Below the pieces are notes generated by a model. It was not told the origin of the DNA. It saw only the letters and a list, made by a program, of their open reading frames with translations, and ran no database searches. Both the position numbers and the translations under genes were made by a program. Positions 27,801 through 39,950 of a stretch of DNA of 64,000 nt are shown piece after piece. Position 1 is the first letter of the stretch; the number at the start of each line of letters is the position of its first letter. The stretch comes from Helicoverpa zea (Eukaryota; Arthropoda; Insecta; Lepidoptera; Noctuidae): assembly GCF_022581195.2 (NCBI RefSeq), contig NC_061482.1, positions 10,912,001 to 10,976,000 on the forward strand. Direction: 5' to 3'.

Positions 27801-29303
27801 TTCAATATTGTTGGCGAAAATAAGCCCAATGCCGTCTGTTTGTTCAATGATCAAGTTTTGCTAATGAATGAATGAATTCATGCTGAGCTACACAGAACAA
27901 CATTACATACATCACTTTGTCATCCACAATTATCGTACAGAGTAACATGCAGCTGGTTACCAGAGCTCTAAACTTTCCCTATAAATTATATGTTTAGAAC
28001 AGGCAGACATCTAATGCCTGGACTAAGTAGTGTACCTTAGTTACCTCCCCGCACCTATTATTCTTCATTGACAACATTAAGCGTAGTTGTACAAATGTTG
28101 TTTCGGTCGAGTTAGTGCATTCAACTATGAACCTTACGTTCGTAAACATAGAGTTGTATTTCCAAATGGCGCATAGATAAGAATGATATTGCAAGCACGG
28201 AATACGGTAGACAACTCAATGCAGGTGTGTATTCCTTGAGGGTTGAAGGAGGCGATTAGGAGAAGGACAGCCGACTATTAGCTGAATCGAGCTGAGCGTT
28301 GGTTAGTTTTAGAGGTTACAGCTTTTGCCCAGGAAACTTTTGACCATGGAATTCTGAGATTGGTAAATCTAAGCCGATCACATTGTAACTCTATTTTACC
28401 AGCTTCATCTAATGGAAGTTCCTCTATTTAAATTTAATAAAACATATGTGAATATTTTTGATAGTTTTAATGCTTTGCGTACAGCTATATCAAGCCTTCA
28501 TCTACTTGATATTATAAACAAGCAGTTTTAGCAATTACCATATTGGCAGAAGCATATCAAGCGAAAGCACTACTGCATAAGCGAAGGCAATTGATTACCT
28601 ACTTCCTTTACTGATATAAAATGGTTGGTGCAAGGTGGTTGACAAAGCTTCTGATTTCGAAGGTGTGCAGCGTCAAGCGCAGACCGCTCTCATCATCAGC
28701 GGGGTGGCTCTGGCCATCTTGGTGCTCATTCTGATCATCGTCTGTCGAGGAAAGTTCTCTTGGCGATACCTCAAGCAAAAATTTCAGCCGGCTAAGGTAA
28801 GATACAACTGTACTTATTTTGTTACCCTACCAAGAAAGAATTACTTCATTGAAGAGGTTCTAGATACCGTTACATTAAGAATGAATCTTCATTTGTGTAA
28901 ACGACTCGAATATTTTTTCGTCATTGTAACAAATAGGAAGTAATCAGATCGATTATCTCTGACAGGGTTCTCAATCAAATTCCAGAACCGCGTGAAGCAG
29001 TATCCAAACGATTTGACGCACCACAACCCTCACGCTGAAATGCCCAAACCGAAACACGAACTCAAACTGGAGATACGGAACCCCGAACCTGCGAAACGAC
29101 CTCAACAGCCTCTGAACGCACGAGACCTGGAGACCAGGACATCACAGACGGAGAAGAGTCAAGGAGCCACAACACCTAAGACGATCAGCACAGCGCTTAG
29201 TAACCGACACCCAGCCGAAGATACTACATTAGATTTTTCGTACGATAATATGGGAATGAACGTCACACCGCCGGAACAGCCCGCTACCAGCCACAAGTTC
29301 TGA
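21816..29303 (+). CDS. grnd: Grindelwald-like TNF receptor
   Basis: Proposed coding exons are 21816-22017, 26560-26625, 28648-28796 and 28986-29303, giving about 245 residues. The ATG follows a clean acceptor (ctttgcag, 21801-21808); the open frame running back to 21741 is intron. Exon 1 has a signal peptide (MSSLACVLAVAGAATAQ) and eight extracellular cysteines (RCGQLLC..YC..RCAPCNIVC...LCIKEC) with an NKT glycosylation site. Exon 2 joins in phase 1 to give GYLLDQRYMRR. Exon 3 carries the membrane helix ALIISGVALAILVLILIIVC and a basic stop-transfer. Exon 4 is a polar 105-residue cytoplasmic tail. The layout, length and CRD pattern match Drosophila Grindelwald (241 aa), the receptor for Eiger that signals to JNK at the apical epithelial membrane. 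The exon 3 start is uncertain: AG at 28634 is closer to the pyrimidine tract but breaks frame. At exon 4, AG at 28965 runs into a stop, so AG at 28985 is preferred. Confidence 0.72.
22018..25496 (+). other. Intron of the grindelwald-like gene, first part
   Basis: AT-rich intronic DNA with no exon recognised. It includes a (GT)n microsatellite at about 24354-24380. A 102-codon frame at 24423-24731 does not start with ATG and has no recognisable content. Confidence 0.5.
25497..26303. mobile_element. P-like/THAP DNA transposon remnant in intron
   Basis: Imperfect terminal inverted repeats of about 45 bp: the left starts cgagccgagagggatag and the right ends ctatttcactcggctcg-like (ttcactcggctcg, 26291-26303). 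Both arms share ggaggctgt and tctttct blocks in inverse order. The interior carries the beginning of a THAP-type transposase. At 807 bp it is far too short for an autonomous element, so it is a deletion derivative. It sits within the intron before exon 26560 of the receptor gene. Confidence 0.65.
25822..26064 (+). pseudogene. Broken THAP-domain transposase start
   Basis: Reads MVKKCCVSTCKSE...ISFH at 25822-25892, then a plausible short intron (gttagc...ttatag) and FPKNEERRHKWLRNG from 26004, ending at TAG 26062. The CC...C pair, the FH-FPK segment and the HKWL tail match the N-terminal half of a THAP zinc-binding domain as in P-element transposases. The second zinc ligand pair and the whole catalytic region are missing, so it is not functional. 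Confidence 0.65.
26626..28647 (+). other. Intron of the grindelwald-like gene, second part
   Basis: Lies between the short stalk exon (donor gcg|gtaact at 26625) and the membrane exon. Several open frames up to 108 codons on both strands carry nothing recognisable. An additional small exon here, which would change the phase into the membrane exon, cannot be excluded. Confidence 0.45.
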
Positions 29304-30121
29304 GGTCCGGCGGTCAGCTTCGGAGGCGAAACGGTCAGGTTCATACAGGTCACAAGTAGCCTCAGCACCGCCACCTCAGAAGGATAAACTTCTAAGTTTA
29401 TTGCATCTGCCTTTACCCAATTTTACAACGCTCCAACGTTCCAGGCTTATTAAATAAGCATGCAGGTAACGTGGGTTTTACGGAGTTTTGCTCTAAAGAA
29501 TGTACTGCTGTCCATACAGTTTTTTTATTGGCTGAAAGGGCATTTCCCTAACGTGTGGTCTCTACGGTACGAATTTTATCTATGACTAATCTGGTTATGA
29601 TTCATATTTTATGTAATTCACGTATATTGTTGTCGTATTAAGCGCCGTAGGGGAATATGTGACATTTAATTAGCAATAGGACTCTAAATAACATTGAAGC
29701 ACACACTTAACAATAGACAGCACGTTTTAAACGTAAGTTTTGAATAATATACTATTCATATTTTTGTAGTGTCTGTAAAAATATCCAGGCATCGAATTTG
29801 AACTAATTAATAGCAATTTTTCTGATATCGATTTATGAAAATATGGTATTTTACAAGTAAGTAATGTATATCGATATTATATTCAATATGTTATTTAATG
29901 AAAAATGTGCACTCTTTACAGATTCATAATAACATCAATTGATTTAAAATACGACCAACTTAATAATATAATCTCATGTACCTTTAAGACATAGTACTTA
30001 AGATCAATAATATTTGTATAACATATATGTATATTTATTTAAAAAATCTGTAAGAATAACACCAACATTCATAGTTATAACAAGAATTATTTATAAGACA
30101 AGTAGACCCTTTTGGTGCAGC
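29304..30121 (+). other. Downstream region / 3' UTR of grindelwald-like gene
   Basis: No AATAAA lies close to the stop. The first clear ones are beyond the two TIR elements (agaataaac near 31302), so either the 3' UTR is long or a variant signal is used. No coding sequence seen. Confidence 0.35.
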
Positions 30122-30352
30122 TATAGTTCGGCCATTCAGAGAATGCGTTCCTGACACGTCGCGATTGAACTGACGACGTAACTACATTCATTGATTATTG
30201 ATATAATAATGTTGTTTTAATGCTCCTCAATTGTTAAAACGGTAAACAACCAGCAAAAATATTTTTATCGTAACTGCAACGCCATTGCAAAGTTACGTCG
30301 TCAGTTCAATCGCGACGTGTCAGGAACGCATTCTCTGAATGGCCGAACTATA
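30122..30352. mobile_element. 231-bp MITE related to the 5.5-kb element
   Basis: Near-perfect terminal inverted repeats of about 60 bp, starting tatagttcggccattcagag and ending in its reverse complement. They extend through the gacgtgtcagg / cgtcgcgattgaactgacg blocks. The interior is nearly identical to 6351-6450 of the longer copy, so this is an internally deleted derivative or sibling of it. Confidence 0.8.
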
Positions 30353-30635
30353 AAATTTAATATACCATTATGTAAATATGAAGCGAAGTTAGTTTAAGAT
30401 CAAATGCATAACAATTTAGTAATAATATTACGAAATTATAACTTCAGTAGGATTATCCGTATGAAATTATAATTGTGCTTTACGTAGTACAAATTCAGAA
30501 TATTAGAAAATTAAATTTTGATCGTAGTAGAGCGGATAAATTATAAGATTAGGTAATCCGGTGTAATATGGAGGATTAAAAATATATTATGCCCGAATAG
30601 TATTAAACCATCTGTTAAATTACTTATAAAGTATA

Positions 30636-31160
30636 TGTCACCGGAAAATAACAAGATCCGTTAGTTTATCAATTTACTAGGAAGTTTATAAACTTTCGTA
30701 AGATTCTAAACGGGAGATAAATTGTAATATTTTACGTCCACATTTTCGTAAATTTATCAATTTCCGGCGTCATACGGCAAATTTATAAACTAACGAATAT
30801 CTATTCGTAAGATTTTATATGGTTCGACCAATCACAGAAACTCTTTTAAATATACGATCTTTGAAATACGTAAAATAACACACTTCTCTCTGATTGGTCA
30901 ATGTTCATAGTGGCAATGCTTGTGTCCATAGGGCGGCCGCGAGGAAGGAGAAGTGACACGTGACAGCCAATCAATCAGATCGCGCGTAGCGTTTGGTTAC
31001 TGCTTACTTATTATTTTACGAGTAAGTTCAGTAAGTTTATCAAATTACAAAAATGTGGACGTAAAATATTACAATTTATCTCCCGTTTAGAATCTTACGA
31101 AAGTTTATAAACTTCATAGTAAATTGATAAACTTATGGATCTTGTTATTTTCCGGTGACA
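30636..31160. mobile_element. 525-bp MITE with ~125-bp terminal inverted repeats
   Basis: Left end tgtcaccggaaaataacaag and its inverse at the right are parts of arms that match for about 125 bp with only a handful of differences. They include aaactttcgtaagattctaa and a tttacgtccaca block. Flanks are TA-rich (gtata | tatac), so the target duplication is TA or TATA. The centre is GC-rich with a NotI-like gcggccgc and CCAAT boxes in both orientations. No ORF. Confidence 0.78.
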
Positions 31161-33257
31161 TATATACAATATACATGTGTCTATATTATAAACAATATTG
31201 TTAGCTTCTGCGTAAAACATAAAATTTTAAATGTCTAGACTTTTTATGTATTTCTTGTAACATATTTTGGCAACCGCCGTTCCATTTACTGTCACAAAAG
31301 AATAAACAAAGAAAATTGATGGACATTACAGAGCTACCAGTTTCATAATTTAATTAATTATTTACGATATGAACGTGTATTCGTTTAGCAATAATTCCTG
31401 TACACATATGTATTGTATATTGTAGATAAATGATTGGATTCACGGGGCCGAAGCCAGGCTCGATTGATGAACATTCACAAAACATTACTTGCGAGCGGGA
31501 ATTTCATTTTCCTGCAGAATAATATAATGCGCTGCATAGCGAAACATTTTGATGGCACTAATTAATGCTGCACCGCGTTTTACAATTCAATGGGCAAGGT
31601 GGTCTCGCTTAATGGAGATACAATGAAAAACAACCTTAATTGATAGTGGTTTACACTTTCAAAAGATACCAATACAATGGTATAGTACACTTTAATAATG
31701 ATACAATTATAATTTTATGACACGTCCATGTTGCGGGAAATGAGACCTGTTATGATGCAATTTTAATTTACTGTACAAAAGTTGTTAATTTGCATTCTTA
31801 ATAAAAAAAAAATCGAGACATAATTTGGTCGAGTCTGGTGATTTCTCATTCCACTATAAGAATACTATGTTAATCTATATTAATTAAGTATATATAATTA
31901 AGATACTTATAGTATGCTTATATTATTGTAATTTAATTATGTTGTATATTTTCGAGTTCGACTCGGGTTAAATAAATATTCAGCATGGCTGAGGTAGTTT
32001 TTTATTTATGTTAAGTGTATGTTATATGTTGGTGTCGGGCGAATACTGTTACATATCTAAATTAACTTCGCGATAGTTGCATGTTGTTGAGACGTTTTAT
32101 GATTAACAGACGTTGGTAGTGAAGTCGTGAGCTGTGTGGTGTACCTACAGGAATACAAGCATGCTTGGCAAGTTAAAGCCGCCGTTGTAAACTACGTCGA
32201 CACTAGCAGGCTTACGACTAACTACAGTGTACTCAACAATATTATCCCTCAACCTCGTGTGTGCTTCAAATTATTTTAAACAATACGAATTAGTACTACA
32301 GTATCTCGCAAAACACATTGTGTGGACAAACTGTCTTGTGGATTTTCTTAATGTTGTATGTACTTGTAACGGTCTTTTGCAAATATTCGCCTTACCGGGT
32401 ACACCTATGCAGGTTGGTATTGTGAAGCGGTGGCATACTTTCTATCTAGCTCTGGCCCCCTGCATAGGTTTATACGGTAGGTATTCCAATATGTGTTCCA
32501 GTTATCCTTTGTTGGCTTCACTGGTCTGCTTGGTAACAATACCTGAGACCCCAGCTCGTACCGTTGACATAATGGAATTATTTAAAAATAGATGTTTTAT
32601 TTCGCGAAAGCGGGTCAGCTGTGCTTGTGTGTGTCAAATGTGTATGCGCATTGACTTTGTATGTGCTGCTCGGGAGATAGGGAGTGCTCAGCAGTGGTCG
32701 AGACGTGTACCCACACAAAGACAATATGCGTGTACATTTACACACACAAGTATGGCTTAACCGCTTTCCTGAACTAAATAATTGTTATTACTCTGATTAT
32801 TATGTGTGATGTTATTATTGTGAAGTGAATGTATGTACTGCTTTTATTGTTCGTTTTAAATAATGATATTATAGCAACGCATATAAGCTCACCAAAAGAC
32901 GTATGTTTAGTATGAAAGAGATATACAATTTCTCATATTAGGTATATTAAAATTGGTAAATTGTAGGGTTAAAGTTAAACTGTTAATAATTACAATTATT
33001 GTTAATTACAGTTACATGAAATTAGCAACAAATTGATTGCTTTTGTTTAGGATTTAAAGTTGGAGGAGTTAATTATTTAGTTTCGATATTGTTTTGTTAT
33101 TTCAAGCATTCCCTTAGTGCCTTTTTATTTAGTGTTAGCTAGCTTACCTACTACTAAGTCAAATTACATCAGATAGATTTAGTAAATTAATATTCTTTAT
33201 TACATTAGAGAGTAATCTTAGGTATAAAAAGTCGCAATTCAGAAAAAAATATTAATA
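31161..33257. other. Intergenic, one unexplained long frame
   Basis: A 177-codon open stretch at 32227-32760 (+) begins at GTG, has no ATG context, no recognisable domain and an erratic composition. I leave it as unproven. Nothing else supported. Confidence 0.4.
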
Positions 33258-33463
33258 ACTAGCCGTCTTCCCGCGGTTTTACCCGCGTCCCGTGGTAACT
33301 ACTACCCGTACCGGGATAAAATATAGCCTATGTTACTCGTGGATAATGTAGCTTTCGAATGGTGAAAGAATTTTTTAAAATGGTCCAGTAGTTTTTGAGC
33401 CTATTCATAACAACCAAACAAACAAACAAACAAAATTTTCCTCTTTATAATATTAGTATAGAT
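33258..33463 (+). repeat. Non-LTR/SINE 3' tail
   Basis: Starts actagccgtcttcccgcgg, carries acccgcgtcccgtggtaac and a tagcctatgttactcg block, then a (caaa)n run, and ends tataatattagtatagat. Same layout as the other tails in this window. Confidence 0.65.
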
Positions 33464-35335
33464 AACCAAATCTCGAAAAATTCTTTTATGATATTGTCCC
33501 ATTAACGTAAGAAGAACTTCTTGGTTTTTTATTATTTTAAAGTAACTCAAAAAGTAACCGAAACGCAAATTGAATATCCTACGTATGAACTTTCTTTTTT
33601 GAATATCTGAATAAAACTATTAAAACAACATGGGTATTCAAGTTGCCTTTGTGGTTTCATATGCCAGCCAAACCTTCAACATCGAAAGTATTTGCTTTAA
33701 AAATAATAATCACCAAGAAGTTTGTTTTTAAAATATTGAAATTACAATTTATTCGTCAAACATATTATATAAAAATGTAGTATTTCAGAAATATAAAGTA
33801 ATCTCAGAAAATATCATAAACATTCATTATTTGAATTTTAAAACAGTATTTTCTTAATTAATATCACATCCAGATCTAAAGAGGGTTAACTAAAAAAAAA
33901 AACACTTTTTTTTTGAAAAAAAAAAGAAAAAACAAAAAACGAAAAGCAGATTGTAGTAATCTGTGGTAGAAGTTCTGTATAGCAAAATATTTTTTTCGAC
34001 GCAGCTAGAACATATTTTTTAAATCTGTTTTGTTGGTTGGCCGATGGGTATTCGTTGAGGGATTTCAAATATTCTCAAAAAACTGGACTACCCCTTTAGA
34101 TTTAGGAGTGAGATATTGCTTTTCATTTATTGCATTATCACGTTACTACATTTAGGTAAGACATCACGATATATTAGTATCATTGACATTGTTTAAGAAA
34201 TACTTTGTCAGTAAAAGTAAATGTATTTACTAGGCTAGTATTTAATGCTACTTCGAAATCATGAAGCTACCTTATACTTTATTACCATGAGAACTTTACT
34301 AACTTAACTATAAACATTGCCTAAAATTATTTGTATGCAGGATCCGACTATAAAATATTAATTCTATTGACTATCGAGAGGCATTACGGAGATTGAGCAC
34401 TTACCAGTGCCTATTAAGCCTTGCTCCAAAACTCCATCGGCAAATTGCCTAAATCTGTTTGGAGAACTGTTTTGATATTTCACGTTGAACCGGCTTTGTG
34501 CTCTTTGAGCTATTACCGCAATACAAATGCGCTAGGATTGCCTGATTCAAATCCATGGAGAATAAATGACTAGCGGACGAGCCATAACAGAAAATGTCCT
34601 AAGAAAGAAACGCGCCAGAATGCCAGCGTGCGGGGGGCGAGGAAATATACTATGCGCTCTTATACGCCTTTTTTGGACCTGACCTTTTTTTGTAACACGA
34701 AAAATCATTGACTCATGGCTCAAAGTTCACTGATCGTTTTGGTTATACTCAGAGTACCTGCTTGACCCAGAAGAAGGCGCCTGACCTACCTGCATTGTGA
34801 CGTCTCCGCTTATGTATACTTATTCCATGTTCAAATCCTAGACCGGATTATCGTGTTATAATACCTACATGGCAATTTGTGCTTGCATCATTACGGAGAA
34901 ACATCTTTCCCCCGACAATTTCTGAGTGTACTTATAATTCAAGAACTGCTGTTTGTATTACCAGATAATATTTTGGTATTGTTACCGTAATACGGAAAGG
35001 ATTTAGCTTGAATTTTAGTTTTGTGGCATAACTAGACATTTTATTCTTGTTAGGAAATTCCTTGAATTTTATAACGATGCATTGTATCAGTTTAGTTTTC
35101 TTGGCTTGTAAATCGCATTTCGGGTTAGTTTCGCTGGTAGAAAATGCATAGTTAGTAATAATATTCAGTATTTGTTGTTTTTAGAAGACATAGTTATTAA
35201 AAATTTTATGATTGCATAGAATCAGCCACGTGGTCTGATGTTCATTGATCCGCCGTCTTCCGACTTCTTAAGTTAATCAATCATAACTATTCAAGGCTTA
35301 GACTACTTAGACTTTACCATAATAATAAGTATTAC
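33464..35335. other. Intergenic, nothing recognised
   Basis: AT-rich with A- and T-runs (about 33892-33945). No exon or repeat family supported. Confidence 0.45.
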
Positions 35336-36071
35336 TTAGGGTGCTTCTACACGGTGCATGTAGCTGGAGCAAGTACACATGCGCAAGTGACCCGCTCGCA
35401 AGCAACAGAGCACTCGGGCGGGTCACTTGCTTTGGTATATGCTCGAGTCGCTAGACCCACATGTTTTAAAATGCATACGACCTGCGCCTCAATATGCGCA
35501 AGCTACTTGCATCGTGTAGAAGCACCCTTAGCTGAGTGCATGTCGTTTACTTTTAAATGATGATTAAATAATACAATAACGTGCCTGTCCTTCTATAATA
35601 CATCGTCATAGGTATAATTTTTCACAAGAACACAGTTATTCTTGTTTTTTTTTTTTTAAGTTAGTATGGGAAAGATTTGTTTATGACATAAATGTTTGCA
35701 CAATTTGCACAGTTGGAGCGACCCCCAGTGCGGCCTCCCAATCCATCGTCTTCCCACCTCGTAGCTTTGTTAGTAATAACTGTTGGATTATATTGGCTTT
35801 GCACATATTCGCGTAGTGAAATACCGCCCTCGAGGCCTTTAATCCACCGTCTTCCTAAGTTAGTTCTTGTTTTAAGATGTGCACTTTTCAAACACCTCAT
35901 ATGAATAGTTACAGTATGGAAGTGTTGGTAGCATTTTCTATCATCTGCTTGGGTGCATTCATAAGATGGAATAGAATTAAGAGCACTGCAAACTTTTAGT
36001 CAGCCGATAGTTCCATCGGTCTTTATGTTTGTCGGAGGACCTCGGTTAAGGCCTCCTAATCCATCGTCTTC
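35246..36071 (+). repeat. Four dispersed copies of an aatccaYcgtcttc motif
   Basis: gatccgccgtcttcc (35247-35261), aatccatcgtcttccc (35740-35755), aatccaccgtcttcc (35841-35855) and aatccatcgtcttct (36058-36072) share a core, three of them preceded by ggcct. The MITE at 35339 lies among them. They look like decayed units of an unrecognised repeat. Confidence 0.4.
35339..35527. mobile_element. Harbinger-like MITE
   Basis: Inverted ends gggtgcttctacacggtgca and tgcatcgtgtagaagcaccc are flanked on both sides by TTA (35336-35338, 35528-35530). A 3-bp TTA duplication fits the PIF/Harbinger superfamily. The interior is GC-richer than its surroundings and non-coding. Confidence 0.65.
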
Positions 36072-36072
36072 T

Positions 36073-37297
36073 GAACCTATAGTTTGTCATATATCTACAG
36101 ATAAGTTTTTACAAATCCTAGTACAGATGTAAATACTATGTGTTTATGGTTTAAGTTTAATATTTAACGGTTAATGAAATATCAGTAGAGCTTATAAATA
36201 GCTTGTAGAAGGATAAATAATACTATGCATAATAACGGATATCTACTGTTTTTAGGAGTGCGCAGATTTTGTTTCCTTTTCGTTCGATAGTGATGGGATA
36301 GGTTTTTTTTGTTTTGTTTATGCTCAGTTTGCACAATTTGAGAGACCGAATTCGGGTTTTATGTATTCACTTTCAACTTTAATACTTTTTGGAGATATTT
36401 TAGTACTCTTTGCTTTTCTATCAGATTATTATACATACACAATGAAAACTATATAAAAACACTATATTCGGCCAATAATGTTGGTTCTCACAATGAAGTA
36501 AAATATAAGAAGTGCGTCGGTACTCAGTTAAAAGATCCTGACGTCTTCATGATTTCGAAGTATCATTACTATCTCTTATATAAGCGGCAATATCGTTTTA
36601 GGTTCCTGCGAGGATTAATATAGATAAGATAGTATAATTATTTATAATATTAATAATAGGCATTTTACATCACAATGAACCACTACATATTTGAAATAAA
36701 AAAAAACAGTTGAAAATGCAGATTAATTCAATACTAATAGGATAACATTAGATTTTAAGATACATTCAAATAGACTGTGACATTTACTGAATATTTGCTT
36801 CTGGGAACATTGCACCTGATCCGTAACTATGTAGCTATATATCAGTTCATAAAAGATCTTATTCTCGGAACGTATTTTCAATAGCAGTCACATTTTATGG
36901 ATGAACCGTATTCAAAGTAGATGTGCTAGAATTCGGAACAGGCATAAAGCTCTTTTACACGTTCCTAGTGATACATGTCAGACAGGGGTAATATTTTTTA
37001 GTACTTCAAAGGACATGGCCCGGGGAACACGAGTTCTTTCGTGTTTTGTTACCATCCTTATGGTTTTTTAGTTATAAACGCCTATTGGCTGTTGAGATAC
37101 GACTGAGTACTAAAAACATTATCTGAGCTGGCGTTCTGTTGACCACAAGACAATTGACGATCTTACATTTAAAAATCGTAACTGCTTTCATGCAGTCGTC
37201 ATTCGTCAGACGCGAAATACGTCAATAGTCGACTGTGTACCTATCATCTAGCTGGGTATGTATAAATTCGCTTTCACAAGGCTTTCTAAATACTACC
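36073..37297. other. Intergenic, nothing recognised
   Basis: No supported gene or repeat. Confidence 0.45.
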
Positions 37298-37473
37298 AAT
37301 ATTATAAACGAGCAAAATTTTTATAATGTTTGTTAATTTTTGTAAGTACCGAATTGACTTTGATGAAACTTGGCAGTAATATAGCTTATATATCAGAATT
37401 GATATGTGCTACTCTTTATCCGTGTGCAGGAAATAGTTCCCTTAAGAAGCGGTTAAAACCGCTTACTAATCTA
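37298..37473 (-). repeat. Non-LTR/SINE 3' tail, inverted
   Basis: On the minus strand it ends in tttataatattg and carries the conserved aagtttcatcaaagtc segment. Head truncated. Confidence 0.5.
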
Positions 37474-38090
37474 TAAAATTTATATAGTCCAGCACTCTAT
37501 GATTTATCATTTGGAATTCATAAGAGAAAATGGACGATACGAAGTTTTAAATGTCAAAGTTTCATAAAACTAAATCAATTAAACAAAAGATCTGAACTTC
37601 AGTTTGAGAAGTAATACTTGTTAATAGATTAAGTTAGATTTGCATCACATTTTAGTATTAGTAAGTATAGACAATCAGTCAAGTAGGAATAGTATTTAAT
37701 TATTATAGAATCGATAAGAAAATGACACTTAGACCGTCCATACTTTACATTCCACTAGGTTTAGACGAAAATTGCACAAATATGAGCTTAATTAGAAACT
37801 AATACTAATTTATAAGGTTTAATACTATAGAAGTCTTATTAAGATAAAACAGCACACATTGAATCACAGGCATAGAAATTATAGATTATAAGTAAATTAT
37901 AAAAAGGAAAATATTAATAGATTAAGAATTACGATAACTATATTTATAATTCTGGAGTAACTCCTGCGGCAAACATGCACTTAAATAATATAAGTATTAT
38001 TAAATTAAGTTTAATGTTAATTACAATGTTTGCATATTCCCACACCGACTGTACTAGAAATTATATAAGAGATTTATTTTCTTATACCAA

Positions 38091-38278
38091 CACTAGCTTC
38101 CGCCAGCGGCTTCGCCCGCGTGGTGTGTTGATAAAAAGTAGCCTATGTTTTAATCCAGGGTATCACCTATCTACATACCAAATTTTAATAAAATCGGTCC
38201 AGCCGTTTTTGCGTGATTGAATAACAAACATACATCCATACATTCTCACAAACTTTCACATTTATAATATAAGTAGGA
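38091..38278 (+). repeat. Non-LTR/SINE 3' tail
   Basis: Begins ctagcttccgccagcggctt, has agtagcctatgttttaatcc and aaaatcggtccagccgtttt, and ends tttataatataagtaggatt. Typical moth retroelement tail. Confidence 0.65.
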
Positions 38279-39831
38279 TTAAGAAGCTTGTACGTATAAC
38301 TGGAGACCGATACAGTACTTTGTGAAAGTTTATAATTATGCATTTGATGTTTATCTACACACATTCAGTAGTATTTATTTAGACATAGCGGATTTGTCCA
38401 TTAATTTGAAAAAGATAGAACGATTAACTTAAATGATATAGTCGAAGTAATGATAGTAACTCATTATATTCAAATTGTTTTCTAGCGAAGCCATCAGTGA
38501 CTTGTATAGGCTTGACAACCATATCACAAATATAACATCACGATGCAACGAAGTGCACTAGAAAAGTGCCAAACATCATCCCATGGCAAAAACTTCTCAG
38601 AACACTTTATTATGCAGTAACCCAATCATTTGGAACTCGGAAAAACGTACACAGAATTAATAATTCGCGTAATATTTGATAGCAAATATGATAAAATAAT
38701 TTCGACTGAACGATATTTAATGAAATCATTCTAAGTAAAAAATGTACAGAAAAACTCCATACAGTTTTTTGGATAAAACGTGCAATTAAATTAAAATTTG
38801 TAAAATGATTTTAGTGAATATTTTTCCATCGAAAATATTCTTTTGTTTTTGATAATTTTATGTATATTCCGGTTCATCTGTTTTTACCATTGTTTTCACA
38901 GAATTTTGGGACTTATACCGTGAGGCCAAAATGGAAAAACATTTACACTTTATACAAAATGTATTTTATCAATTGTCCGTATTAATAGTTGTAGTTTTTG
39001 TATCACGTTTGAAAGTATCTAGCAGATACGTAGTGACAAATATTTTTACACATTTTGAAATCTTACAATTAATTTAAGCTAGAGTTTAGAAAGTAATTTA
39101 TGATATAGATCTGTATATAAATGGAGCCCTCAGGAATTCCGTCCAATAAATAGAATAATTTAGTCAGTAAGTAGGTAAGTTACATTTTGAAAATATATGT
39201 ATATTTGTTATGTACTTCACAAGCGTTAGAGAGATTTGCACCTAATTATAAGAGTCATTATATAGAATGATTTTCAACATATATTAACGTTTCTACAATT
39301 ACGATAAGATGTACTCAATAACACAAGGTAGGCATTTAGAAAGAACTCGTTCTTTAAGTGAACCTTTATGTTGTTGTAACAAAAAAGTTAAAATAGACGT
39401 TTGACGCGTGTTGTCACAACTTATGTCAAACGTCAGTTTAACTCGTTTGCAATATCACTTAACATTGTTTTTACTTTATAGGCACTGTAAACGAATATCA
39501 TGTTATACCCACTCTTATAGGTAACTATTGCAATTGTTTTACAATTATTACATTTTGCACACTATAATTTAGCTGTAGATTCTAGATTTATATATTATAT
39601 TCCCACTTTATTATTCATGACTTTAAAGCTTAAAGGATTACAATGAAAATATTGTGAAATCTGGTCCTGTCAAATTGTGACGGCAGCGGCGCCACTAAGA
39701 ATAATATTCTAGTGTTCAATGTAAATTAAAATATAACTCAATTCGGGAATAAATGTTTCAAAACATTCATTTGTTTAATTTATTAAAATGAGCAGTTTTA
39801 AGTTATCCGATGTTTCTTCATTATCATCATC
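38279..39831. other. Intergenic, nothing recognised
   Basis: AT-rich. A 10-bp inverted pair gacgtttgac / gtcaaacgtc near 39397-39436 is the only structure noticed. Confidence 0.4.
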
Positions 39832-39950
39832 TGCCTAGCGTTTTCCCAACTATGTTGGAGTCGGCTTCCAGTGAGTACCAGGGATTTACATGGAGCGTCT
39901 GCCTCTGACCCTAACCCAGTTACCTGGGCAACCTGATACCCCTTGATAGA
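39832..39950 (+). mobile_element. Degenerate GAGCC/GGCTC TIR repeat fragment
   Basis: Contains gttttcccaactatgttgga, gtcggcttcca and cccagttacctgggcaacc in the family order. It has internal deletions and no right end. Confidence 0.6.

Noticed and set aside
32227..32760. 177-codon open frame
   Set aside because: Starts at GTG, no known domain, no promoter or splice context; length alone is not enough.
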